Positions 26,790 to 34,084 of a stretch of 37,364 nt of DNA are shown piece after piece. Location: positions 1 to 37,364 of the forward strand of contig CANSAP010000022.1 of assembly GCA_947644715.1 (NCBI GenBank), given 5' to 3'. The stretch is from an uncultured Bacteroidales bacterium. Lineage in GTDB: Bacteria; Bacteroidota; Bacteroidia; Bacteroidales; Muribaculaceae. Position numbers and translations under genes: made by a program. Position 1 is the stretch's first letter. The number at the start of each line of letters is the position of its first letter. The notes beneath the pieces are model-generated. The model saw only the letters and a program-made list of their open reading frames with translations, was not told the DNA's origin and made no database searches.

Positions 26790-26797
26790 TAACTTTG
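26790..26797 (+). promoter_or_regulatory. Promoter -7 box of the BspA-like gene
   Basis: TAACTTTG matches the -7 consensus, with 19 nt between it and the ATG. The -33 box is not recognisable. It marks the start of the AT-rich islet. Confidence 0.6.
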
Positions 26798-26816
26798 CAA
26801 AAATAAAATCTCAATT

Positions 26817-28160
26817 ATGATAAAGCTATTAAAATATATCGGATGTCTTATATCCTGTTTGGTCATAAGCAAATGTGCATTTGCTTATGATTTTGAAGAT
26901 TATGGGTTATACTATAACATAGTTTCTTCTACTGAAAAAACTTGTGGTTTGGCTCATGTAGAAAAGGGTATTGTAGCCAAATATGATGGAATAATCACTG
27001 TTCCCCAAACTGTTACTGACAAAGGCATTACCTATACGGTTACACAAATTCAGAGTAATGCCTTCATTCAATTAAATGAACTGAAAGACGTTAACATACC
27101 TAAGACTGTAAACTCAATTGGTTCAAGGGCTTTCTCTCAATGCACCAGTTTAGTGCAATTTATCATCCCTGCTCATATCGAGACTATAGGGGATTACGCT
27201 TTTCAGAATTGTAGTCGTCTTGAAGATATTATTATTGAAGATTCACAAAACATTCTTAATCTTGGACTAAAAGTGTTTTATCAAACCCCGATTAAATATG
27301 CCTATATTGGACGGTCATTTACCGCTAAGCAAGAGCCATATGGATATGCAGAATCTCTAATATTCCAGAATTCTAAATCATTAAAAAGCATTGACTTCGG
27401 GAAAGAAGTAACTTCTATCCCAAAATATGCTTTCTACGGTTGCCAATTTACCACTCTATCGTTACCTGACAATCTTACAGTAATTTCAGATGATGCATTT
27501 GAGAATTGCTGGAGCCTTGAATCTGTGGTTCTTCCTTCAAACCTTGAAAGAATTGAGTGGGCTGGTTTTCGCGGCTGCGGTAAACTTGTAGATATACAAT
27601 TCCCTAAATCTCTTAATTATATCGGAGCAGATGGATTTATGGACTTTGCAGGAGAGAGAATAGATTTATCAGAAACCTCTCTCACAATTATTGAAAGCGG
27701 TGCTTTTAGAGCTTGTTATAATCTCAAAGAGATAAAACTCCCGGAATCTTTAATCGAAATCGGACCCACATGCTTTCAGAGTTCTCAAATATATACTATT
27801 ACTATTCCAAAGAATGTACAAACTATCGGAGGAATTGCATTTAATGTCTGCCCTAACTTAGAAACGATTTATTGCTTGGCGGAAACGCCACCAACTACAG
27901 AAGAAAGTACATTTGACCAAGACGCATACGAACAAGCAACTTTATATGTTCCCAAAGGAACAAAAGATTTATACTCGAAGAAGGGAGCATGGAAGTATTT
28001 CAAAACTATCCAAGAGATAGAATCTGCTACCATTGAATCTATCTCTTCTAACAATCAAATTCCTGTTTATTTCGATATAAATGGTAATGTTGTTTCTGAA
28101 CCAATAGAAAGCAGACCGATTAAATCTACAAAAGTAAAGAATACTTTTATCGTCTTGTAG
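26817..28160 (+). CDS. BspA-type leucine-rich repeat surface protein
   Basis: A secreted protein of 447 residues with a Sec signal peptide (about 1-23, ending KCAFA). Residues about 60-390 are LRR_5/BspA repeats of about 23 residues with patterns such as VNSIGSRAFSQCTSL, IETIGDYAFQNCSRLE, LTVISDDAFENCWSLE and LIEIGPTCFQSSQI. The C-terminal end (about 400-447) has a VYFDINGNVV-type segment that resembles the short C-terminal module seen on many Bacteroidales secreted proteins. This family is found in adhesins and other surface proteins. Base composition is much more AT-rich than the core genes. It has its own promoter. Ligand and role are unknown. Confidence 0.93.
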   Translation: MIKLLKYIGCLISCLVISKCAFAYDFEDYGLYYNIVSSTEKTCGLAHVEKGIVAKYDGIITVPQTVTDKGITYTVTQIQSNAFIQLNELKDVNIPKTVNSIGSRAFSQCTSLVQFIIPAHIETIGDYAFQNCSRLEDIIIEDSQNILNLGLKVFYQTPIKYAYIGRSFTAKQEPYGYAESLIFQNSKSLKSIDFGKEVTSIPKYAFYGCQFTTLSLPDNLTVISDDAFENCWSLESVVLPSNLERIEWAGFRGCGKLVDIQFPKSLNYIGADGFMDFAGERIDLSETSLTIIESGAFRACYNLKEIKLPESLIEIGPTCFQSSQIYTITIPKNVQTIGGIAFNVCPNLETIYCLAETPPTTEESTFDQDAYEQATLYVPKGTKDLYSKKGAWKYFKTIQEIESATIESISSNNQIPVYFDINGNVVSEPIESRPIKSTKVKNTFIVL

Positions 28161-28195
28161 TATCAAAAAAGAATATTCAGAACAATATGAAACAG

Positions 28196-28202
28196 TTTTT
28201 TT
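28196..28202 (+). other. T7 tract where the next gene loses its reading frame
   Basis: The ATG at 28187 opens frame ATG AAA CAG followed by seven Ts. The rest of the signal peptide and the lipobox FISCGG lie in another frame, the one used by the 28306-29487 coding region. With eight Ts the reading would run from MKQFFFIFFAILC into FISCGGDEDEP and onward without interruption. Confidence 0.75.
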
Positions 28203-28305
28203 CATCTTTTTTGCTATCCTTTGCTCATCTTCTTTTATTTCTTGTGGAGGTGATGAAGATGAACCCAATGGAATATCGTATTCGCTTACAAGTAGTAGCG
28301 AAGAT

Positions 28306-29487
28306 GTGTCAATATCCCAAAATGGTAGAGACGTGACTATTACAACTCGCGGTCGCCAAACTTATGAAATTGCCATTTCAGGCGATTTCTCTAATGTTGT
28401 TTTTGACAGTTATATCCCTTGGGCAGAAGCTTCACATCATAGTAATATCATTACAGTAAATGTTACTCGCCCGAATGATGGAGAGTCTGAATCCGGCTAC
28501 ATTAATTTTACTGTGTTCAATGATTCCAAGTCAGCTTCGGGTAAAATCAATATTTCTTACAAGGAAACTACCTATGCTGATTTGCTTGATGAAGAACGTG
28601 CCGCAATTAACTTCTTTCTAAAAGGACAGGATGTCGCAACCACGACACCCACCAATATATCGCAGTTCCAAGTTGGAAATGCTGCTCCTTTCTATTGGCT
28701 TGACGATGCCCATAACGTAGCTATGCGAATCGTCAGCATTGGCAATGACGGACTGCCACAAAATGGCGACAAGGTTTACTTCCGCTTTGGACGTTGTAAT
28801 CTGATGGAATATTACAAGACCGGCGTAATGCCTCCATTTACCGGCAACACTACTGACAATTCGTCTGCATGGTTTATTCTTAACGATTTCAGCTATAACG
28901 CTTCAGCTCAATGGGGCAAAGGTTTGCAGATGCCATTACTCGCAGGTTTGCCCTATGGTTCCGAGGTGCAATTGGTCGTTGCATCATCTTTAGGGTTATC
29001 TGATGAAATATCTTCTGTAATACCTATGTTTTATGACATCAAGTATTATCTTGCAGAAGCATTTTCCGAAGATAAATTTCCTGACTCCAATGTATATGTG
29101 GCATTTAATACCCAAGCAGAATGGTTTACTTATGGCGTAACTTCGCCTTGCTCATGGAAATTCTTTGACCGCACTAACAATAAGCCGACCGACTTCCCCT
29201 ATACAGGCGAAATGGCAACAGGCTTCGGTGGCTTGTTCTTGATTCAAGATTTCTCTGGCAATTCATTTGCCGTTGACGCTGCTTGCTCGGTTGAACGCGA
29301 CCCGTCAGTTCGTATTTGGCTTGATTCCGAGACAGGAATAGCTAATTGTCAATCTTGTGGCAGTAAGTTCAATCTTTTTGAACACCACGGCCTCCCAATC
29401 TCTGGGCCGGCCGCCGAAAAAGGTTTTGCTCTCAAAGAGTACAATGTTGAATTTTTCGGCTATCCCTACGCTATAATCCGTAATTAA
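28306..29487 (+). CDS. Lipoprotein with Rieske-like C-terminal region, frameshifted at the N-terminus
   Basis: The listed frame begins at a GTG, but the natural start is almost certainly the ATG at 28187, one T short of being in frame. The in-frame sequence upstream reads FFIFFAILCSSSFISCGGDEDEP, a signal peptide with a lipobox (start-to-lipobox lengths are normal once corrected). The middle part contains YADLLDEERAAINFFLK, resembling Bacteroidetes DUF4827/FKBP-like proteins (moderate confidence). The C-terminal part has AACSVERDPS, ANCQSCGSKFNLFEHHGLP and SGPA, a Rieske-like layout, with cysteines in place of the usual Cys/His pairs. Cofactor binding is therefore uncertain. It could be a phase-variable or sequencing-error frameshift, or a real pseudogene. 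Confidence 0.78.
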   Translation: MSISQNGRDVTITTRGRQTYEIAISGDFSNVVFDSYIPWAEASHHSNIITVNVTRPNDGESESGYINFTVFNDSKSASGKINISYKETTYADLLDEERAAINFFLKGQDVATTTPTNISQFQVGNAAPFYWLDDAHNVAMRIVSIGNDGLPQNGDKVYFRFGRCNLMEYYKTGVMPPFTGNTTDNSSAWFILNDFSYNASAQWGKGLQMPLLAGLPYGSEVQLVVASSLGLSDEISSVIPMFYDIKYYLAEAFSEDKFPDSNVYVAFNTQAEWFTYGVTSPCSWKFFDRTNNKPTDFPYTGEMATGFGGLFLIQDFSGNSFAVDAACSVERDPSVRIWLDSETGIANCQSCGSKFNLFEHHGLPISGPAAEKGFALKEYNVEFFGYPYAIIRN

Positions 29488-29495
29488 TCAGTCTT

Positions 29496-30110
29496 ATGAA
29501 GCATTTACTTTATTCTATTCTCATGCTGTTGTGTGTAGTTCCTCTCACATCATGTGGCAATGATAACGGAGAAGAACCGACCGTGAATGATATTAAGGGA
29601 ACGTGGCTCCTGACACATTACTCCTATAAATTCCATTATTTCGAGAATGGAGTTTGGTGGGATGACACCAAAGACGAGATCGTTACGGAGTTTCACATCA
29701 CCGATATAAGTGGCTCTAACATTGGTAAATGGTGGGAGCACATCACATTTTCAAATGATGTGATGGATATAGGACTTATTCAATATAATCTTCCTACTCA
29801 ACCATTATCATCAGACTATGATATTGATACACCTGAGGGGCAAATTCAATATTTGAAAGCGTTAGAGGAATGGGAGACTGCTTTAGAAAGTAATGATACA
29901 CGTCCCGGACTTTCTTTGGCAGGGGATGAAATAGAATCTTGGCTTTGTCCTTATTCGCTTAAAGGCAATAAGCTATATATTGGAAGCCTATATAATGGCG
30001 ACATTGAATTTATAAATTCAGATTCCTTCACCCTCACTTATAAAAAGACCGATTTTGATAAGGAGGGCGAATATATACTCTACATCTATACATTCAAACG
30101 AAACTCCTAA
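29496..30110 (+). CDS. Lipocalin-like lipoprotein
   Basis: A 204-residue exported lipoprotein with lipobox LTSCG (Cys20). The body begins with VNDIKGTWLLTHYSYK, like the N-terminal G-x-W motif of lipocalin-type domains of Bacteroidales lipoproteins, and ends in LTYKKTDFDKEG and YIYTFKR strands. A helical insertion is seen around 105-140. The fold fits a small beta-barrel that binds a ligand on the cell surface, but the ligand is unknown. It follows the previous stop by 8 nt and precedes the next gene by 3 nt, so the genes form an operon. Confidence 0.82.
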   Translation: MKHLLYSILMLLCVVPLTSCGNDNGEEPTVNDIKGTWLLTHYSYKFHYFENGVWWDDTKDEIVTEFHITDISGSNIGKWWEHITFSNDVMDIGLIQYNLPTQPLSSDYDIDTPEGQIQYLKALEEWETALESNDTRPGLSLAGDEIESWLCPYSLKGNKLYIGSLYNGDIEFINSDSFTLTYKKTDFDKEGEYILYIYTFKRNS

Positions 30111-30113
30111 ATT

Positions 30114-30515
30114 ATGAAACATTCAGTTATAATTTTCATCATTGCTTTTTTCGTCTGTGCTTGCGTCAATTCTAATTCAACACAAGATTCGGCAATCGCA
30201 GCTAACACAATTAGTGAAGAATCACAATCTGTTGCCACTCATTATGCAATAGCTAATATTGTTGACAGCATTGTTTCTGCCAATCCTGACTATCTTGACA
30301 ATGAAATTAAACGCAACAGAGTTGCTACGGCTATACAGTCGGCTATCATTTCTGCTGTATCTAATAATCACAATGTGCTTACAGAAATACCACTCACGTT
30401 TGAGCAATTGATGCAAAATGGGACGAACAAATATATCGTTAAATTTGAGCTATCTAATATCGGAGATTCAGGCACCCGAATAAGTAACAAGTACGATATT
30501 TATTTTAACGACTGA
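30114..30515 (+). CDS. Small lipoprotein, probably the N-terminal part of a split gene
   Basis: A 133-residue protein with signal and lipobox FVCAC (Cys17). The body has helical segments and ends abruptly at SNKYDIYFND. The next frame (30517-30723) starts 1 nt later and reads like a continuation. Removing one T from TTTT near 30502 would give KYDIYLTTEMTENGASEL without interruption. I do not recognise the family. It is either a frameshifted about 200-residue lipoprotein or two coupled small genes, and the first reading is preferred. Confidence 0.72.
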   Translation: MKHSVIIFIIAFFVCACVNSNSTQDSAIAANTISEESQSVATHYAIANIVDSIVSANPDYLDNEIKRNRVATAIQSAIISAVSNNHNVLTEIPLTFEQLMQNGTNKYIVKFELSNIGDSGTRISNKYDIYFND

Positions 30516-30516
30516 A

Positions 30517-30723
30517 ATGACGGAGAATGGAGCGAGTGAGTTAGTCAAGGATAAAAAATATCATATCTCATTTAATTCCATTGAAGACGTTAGTAATAAA
30601 CTTATTTTACCCTCTGGACGAACTTTATATAACAACCCCAATATATACAAGACCAGTTTGGATGAAAGACCAAGCGTTAATCCCGGAGGCTTTTTGCTTC
30701 GTGGCGTTACTTTCTCTGAATAA
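30517..30723 (+). CDS. Probable C-terminal part of the split lipoprotein
   Basis: A 68-codon frame starting 1 nt after the previous stop. It has no signal peptide of its own. It continues with strand-like sequence (LVKDKKYHISFNS), LPSGRTLYNNPNIY and GGFLLRGVTF. This fits the second half of the preceding lipoprotein better than a stand-alone cytoplasmic protein. A 76-bp structured repeat begins 7 nt after its stop. Confidence 0.6.
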   Translation: MTENGASELVKDKKYHISFNSIEDVSNKLILPSGRTLYNNPNIYKTSLDERPSVNPGGFLLRGVTFSE

Positions 30724-30730
30724 TATTTTG

Positions 30731-30806
30731 GGCGTTGCGGCACCCCCGCCGCGCTTTCGTTAATCAAGCCTAAGGTCTTGACCGTCCGGCTTCAATCGCA
30801 TAACGC
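30731..30806 (+). repeat. 76-bp structured repeat, copy 1
   Basis: This aligns without gaps to the copy at 33059-33134, with 64 of 76 positions identical by hand count. The ends GCGTT and AACGC are complementary. Inside are GCGGC/GCCGC and AAGCC...GGTC-GACC...GGCTT stems, so the element could fold into a branched structure. It lies immediately after a stop codon and 17 nt before the next ATG. Confidence 0.85.
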
Positions 30807-30823
30807 ATTTTATAACCAACATT

Positions 30824-33052
30824 ATGAATAAATTTCTTCTTTCTTTCCTTGCTATCTGTATCATCCTATTTACAGGATGTAGCGAAAAGGACGACCCCAG
30901 TGGTAATAATACTATCCATGAAACTACTCAATCTATAAACGGAAAAGTAGAGAAAGGACCTTTCGTCCGAGGTTCTATCGTAGAACTACGTACTTTAAAC
31001 GCTGATATGACTGCTACGGGAAAGTCGTTCACCGCTACTATTGAGAATAATTACGGCGATTTTGATTTTGGTACCATTACTGCTGAGTCGCAGTTCGCCA
31101 AACTACAAGCCGAGGGTTATTTTTTCAATGAGGTTAATGGTGAGCTTTCTCCCAGCACTATCCATCTCAATGCCATTGTTGACCTTACGGATAGCCGTAC
31201 TGTTAACGTAAATATTCTTACTCACTTAAAAAGTGAGCGTATTGTTAAACTTGCTAAACAAGGTTCATCATATAAAGAGGCAAATGAGCAAGCTCAAAAA
31301 GAACTGCTTACTGCTTTTGGTCTTCAAAATCATTCTCTCAAAGATGCAAGCCAATTTTCTATCACTTCGGGTGATGATGCCGCAGGAGCATTAATTGCTA
31401 TATCCTCCCTAATCCTCTATAATAGGAACGTCGCTGAAATCGTTGAGTTTCTTTCTCAGTTAACCGAAGAATTTAGCAATCTCGGGACTTTCCGCCCTGC
31501 AACCAAAGAGGTTTTGCGAAAGACTCGCAATGAACTAAACGATAAATTCTCTGATATTGAATTTAATGTTCGCAATCGGTATAATGAATTAGGCCTTGAT
31601 GTTACTGTCAAAGACCTCGCTTTTTTCTTTGATTGGGATAACAATGGCATCGCCGGTGATGAATTGGAATCAGGGCTAGTTAATTTTTCTCAAACTAAAA
31701 TTTCTGCTCCAGCGAGTGGCGGTGATTTTTCTATTGAAATAAGTTCCGACAAGCCTTATTATCTCGAAATTCCCGAATCATTACTGGATGGTGTAACATT
31801 AGAGCCAAGCCCAGGCACCATAACTGATTCTTACTTTCAAGATTTGTACGATGGTGACTATTCTCCAAAGGCAATCAAATATACTAAATCTCTAAACAAC
31901 AACATAATCTCGATTCACGTTGATGCTGCTGATTTCTATACTTCGCAAATGATTAACTTCCCCATATTTAATGCAAGGGGAAAACAAGTCGGCATAATTG
32001 AGATTGAGCAAATTGGAAAATCCGGTGTTAATCCCGACATTCCTAATTTAGGGAACGACGGGCGCAATTTTTGGGGAGGACTATTAAGGAATATCAACTC
32101 TGCCAACGTTTACTTAGGCAACCGAGAACTTAGATTCTTTAATGACCCCAATATACGCATTACATCTGATGATAGGTTCGTATCTGATGCTTGGAATAGT
32201 TTTTATTCAACTATCAACAGGCTGTTAGTGTTGAAAACTGCGGATGCCTACCAATTAGGAGTATACCAAGATTTCTGCAATGTACATCTTGCTATTTTAT
32301 ATACCTCTCTCATTACCTACTGGGATGGTGTTATCTTTTTCGATGAATACAATAGCGACCCAATGGAAAGCATGAATCGCCCTCGCACATCGAAATCGGA
32401 TATTATTGAAAAACTTTTGTCTTGGACTGAAAAACCTCTTGAAACCTTCAAGGAGGATAAGGTGGTCTTGACTGATGCAAACTCTACATTTTTCTTAAAT
32501 AAAGATGTGGTACGCATTATTCGCGCAAAACTTTTCATGGAAAAGGGTGACTATCGTTCAGCTCTTCCTTTATTGGAATCCGTAATCAATAGTGGACGAT
32601 ACACGCTCACAAATGAACCCCTTATTCGTTTTGATGATAAAGAGGAATGTATTTTGGCAACCTATATATCTGACAATGCAGGGTATTCAAATACTTTTAC
32701 TCAAAACGGCATTAAGTTTATTGAGTCTGTTACTCCTATTTTTGATTTAAAGGAAATATACATGGATGCAGCAGAATGTGCTTATCATATTTCTGATGCC
32801 TCAAAAACTGATAAATATATTAACGCTTACAAACAGGCTAAAGGAATTAGCACTTCAGAAACTGGCCTTAAAGCCATTGAAGATTTGCGTATTAAAACGC
32901 AATTACCTTTTACCACTCCATGTGTAAGACGATGTGGATTAGGTAATAATGTACTTGGGCTTGATAATAGCACATGGTATCAAACTACTTGGCCTATCCC
33001 TGCTTCCCAAATGGCTCTCAATCCCAATATGACTCAAAATCCTGGGTATTGA
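30824..33052 (+). CDS. Lipoprotein fusing carboxypeptidase-regulatory-like, BACON and SusD-like regions
   Basis: A 742-residue protein with lipobox LFTGC (Cys19). The first part (about 35-250) has INGKVEKGPFVRGSIVEL and GKSFTATIENNYGDFDFGT, a known type of N-terminal region of surface lipoproteins. A BACON-like domain follows near 300-335 (ISAPASGGDFSIEISSDKPY). Residues about 420-742 are SusD/RagB-like: the VVRIIRAKLFMEKGDYRSAL helices, LKEIYMDAAECAYHIS, and the C-terminal PIPASQMALNPNMTQNPGY. SusD-type proteins normally work with a SusC transporter, but none is encoded nearby. It may be an adhesin-like or binding lipoprotein derived from a SusD. It is AT-rich and bracketed by the two 76-bp repeats. 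Confidence 0.85.
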   Translation: MNKFLLSFLAICIILFTGCSEKDDPSGNNTIHETTQSINGKVEKGPFVRGSIVELRTLNADMTATGKSFTATIENNYGDFDFGTITAESQFAKLQAEGYFFNEVNGELSPSTIHLNAIVDLTDSRTVNVNILTHLKSERIVKLAKQGSSYKEANEQAQKELLTAFGLQNHSLKDASQFSITSGDDAAGALIAISSLILYNRNVAEIVEFLSQLTEEFSNLGTFRPATKEVLRKTRNELNDKFSDIEFNVRNRYNELGLDVTVKDLAFFFDWDNNGIAGDELESGLVNFSQTKISAPASGGDFSIEISSDKPYYLEIPESLLDGVTLEPSPGTITDSYFQDLYDGDYSPKAIKYTKSLNNNIISIHVDAADFYTSQMINFPIFNARGKQVGIIEIEQIGKSGVNPDIPNLGNDGRNFWGGLLRNINSANVYLGNRELRFFNDPNIRITSDDRFVSDAWNSFYSTINRLLVLKTADAYQLGVYQDFCNVHLAILYTSLITYWDGVIFFDEYNSDPMESMNRPRTSKSDIIEKLLSWTEKPLETFKEDKVVLTDANSTFFLNKDVVRIIRAKLFMEKGDYRSALPLLESVINSGRYTLTNEPLIRFDDKEECILATYISDNAGYSNTFTQNGIKFIESVTPIFDLKEIYMDAAECAYHISDASKTDKYINAYKQAKGISTSETGLKAIEDLRIKTQLPFTTPCVRRCGLGNNVLGLDNSTWYQTTWPIPASQMALNPNMTQNPGY

Positions 33053-33058
33053 TATTAA

Positions 33059-33134
33059 GGCGTTGCGGCTGTGCCGCCGGGCTTTCGTGAAGCGAGCCTA
33101 AGGTCTCGACCGTAAGGCTTCAATCCCATAACGC
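33059..33134 (+). repeat. 76-bp structured repeat, copy 2
   Basis: Same element as 30731-30806, directly after the stop of the SusD-like gene. Differences often keep base pairing, e.g. the GCGGC/GCCGC stem is preserved while its loop changes, and GGTC-GACC is intact in both copies. Terminal complementary GCGTT/AACGC is conserved. Confidence 0.85.
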
Positions 33135-33135
33135 G

Positions 33136-33159
33136 GACTCTCGGAGAAATCCGGGAGTC
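33136..33159 (+). terminator. Hairpin with T-rich tail ending the AT-rich islet
   Basis: GACTCTCGG and CCGGGAGTC form a stem (one mismatch) with a 6-nt loop, followed by TGTTTGTTATT. It fits a rho-independent terminator for the lipoprotein genes, just after repeat copy 2. Confidence 0.65.
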
Positions 33160-33267
33160 TGTTTGTTATTATGTTTGTTTTTATACCCCTGCGTAATCGC
33201 CTTGGCGCTTTGCACCGCAAAGACACCTCGCAGGGAGAGCGGCAGGTGGACTTCATTCTTAACAGGA

Positions 33268-33536
33268 AAAAGGATTTTACCGTTCAATTATACCTCTATC
33301 ATCGGGAGGGGAAGTATTCGCAGTACCTTACAGCGGTGTTCCGTGGTGTTTGGCATCTGAGCAGCATTTTCGATTTGTGCTTCCACGGAGGTACGGGCTA
33401 CATTTTCTATTGGTGCTTTGGCCGTCGGGGATAACTTCACGGTATAGATTGGTATGATGCAACGGTCTGTACCGAGGGAGGCTAACGCTATATCCTGATT
33501 TTGCGAGACAGTTGTTTGAGGGAGTCATTACTTGTA
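33268..33536 (-). pseudogene. Decayed inverted copy of the 64-codon gene and its leader
   Basis: The reverse complement aligns with the leader, body and end of the gene at 33803-33997. Shared blocks include AAAATCAGGATATAGCGTTAGC against AAAATCATGACATACGTTAGC, CTCCCTCGGTACAGACCG against CTCCCTCGATACAAACCG, GTAGCCCGTACCTCCG against GTAGCCCGCACCTCCG, and CTGCGAATACTTC against TTGCGAATACTAA. The start codon has become AGG, and short gaps break the frame, so it is not translated as a homolog. A decayed promoter, TTG-N20-TAACTTCG, lies on the minus strand at about 33572-33602. The plus-strand frame at 33171-33434 overlaps it and is probably not a gene. Confidence 0.8.
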
Positions 33537-33759
33537 AACACGCACGGAAACGCATCTGATATTTCACACTCGCGAAGTTAGCAGCTTTATCTACGCTCGT
33601 CAAGGGCAGGTGAATTTGATTAAAAAATCTTCCTTTTTCCGTCGTGCCTATGAAAAAGAGTATTCAGGGGGGCAAGCCCTTTTCATCAAACCCTTGTCGG
33701 CTAACGTGCCCGGAGGCACTGATGGGTCAGCCGCATATTCTGCGGTGTAAAAATCAAAC

Positions 33760-33802
33760 GCGCCCCGGCGCACAGTAATAACCCCTCAAAAACTTCAAAA
33801 TC
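33760..33802 (+). promoter_or_regulatory. Shared leader sequence, copy 1
   Basis: The GCCCCGGCGCACAGTAATAA part and the CCTCAAAAACTTCAAAATC part before the ATG closely match the leader at 34935-34975 (GCCTCGGCTCACAGTCAAAA, CCTCCAAAACTTCAAAATC). It suggests common translation control or origin. Confidence 0.7.
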
Positions 33803-33997
33803 ATGACATACGTTAGCTGCATCTCCCTCGATACAAACCGCCGCCTCAAAGAATATCAAGTAGAAGTTATCACCTTCGACGGCGAAAGCGAAATAGTTTA
33901 TGTAGTAGCCCGCACCTCCGAGGAGGCACAGGAAAAGGCCGCAGCCCAGGTGCCTAACGCCGACTACACGATGGTTCAAGGTTCTTGCGAATACTAA
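33803..33997 (+). CDS. Small hypothetical protein, 64 residues
   Basis: I do not recognise this family. The soluble product has two predicted strands (KEYQVEVITFDG, SEIVYVVART) and a helix (SEEAQEKAAAQV), then NADYTMVQGSCEY. It resembles a beta-beta-alpha module, like the neighbouring small proteins. Its leader (33760-33802) is shared with the 95-residue gene. A clear hairpin with GAAA loop follows it (34020-34037). An inverted decayed copy lies 267 nt upstream on the other strand. Confidence 0.78.
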   Translation: MTYVSCISLDTNRRLKEYQVEVITFDGESEIVYVVARTSEEAQEKAAAQVPNADYTMVQGSCEY

Positions 33998-34019
33998 ATC
34001 CACCTCCCGAGGACTGAGG

Positions 34020-34037
34020 GTTGACCGAAAGGTCAAC
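34020..34037 (+). terminator. GAAA-loop hairpin after the 64-codon gene
   Basis: GTTGACC-GAAA-GGTCAAC is a perfect 7-bp stem with a stable tetraloop, followed by TCTTTGTCTGTT. The same position in the decayed copy is mutated. Confidence 0.65.
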
Positions 34038-34084
34038 TCTTTGTCTGTTCATCACTTCGTCCTTATCATTTGTCTATCGGCCCT

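Noticed and set aside
30731..30806. Integron attC site
   Set aside because: The place right after a stop codon and the folded form fit, but the ends read GCGTTG and TAACGC instead of RYYYAAC and GTTRRRY, and no integron integrase is in the window. Kept only as an analogy.
28160..33160. Diversity-generating retroelement target genes
   Set aside because: The hairpins after stop codons prompted the idea, but there is no reverse transcriptase, template repeat or variable repeat in the window.
33171..33434. Plus-strand 87-codon frame as a gene
   Set aside because: Most of it overlaps the decayed inverted copy of the 64-codon gene, which explains the sequence better. No leader or family match supports translation.
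33328..33603. Minus-strand 91-codon frame as a functional gene
   Set aside because: It runs through the mirror pseudogene in a different frame from the ancestral protein, and starts upstream of the mirrored leader.
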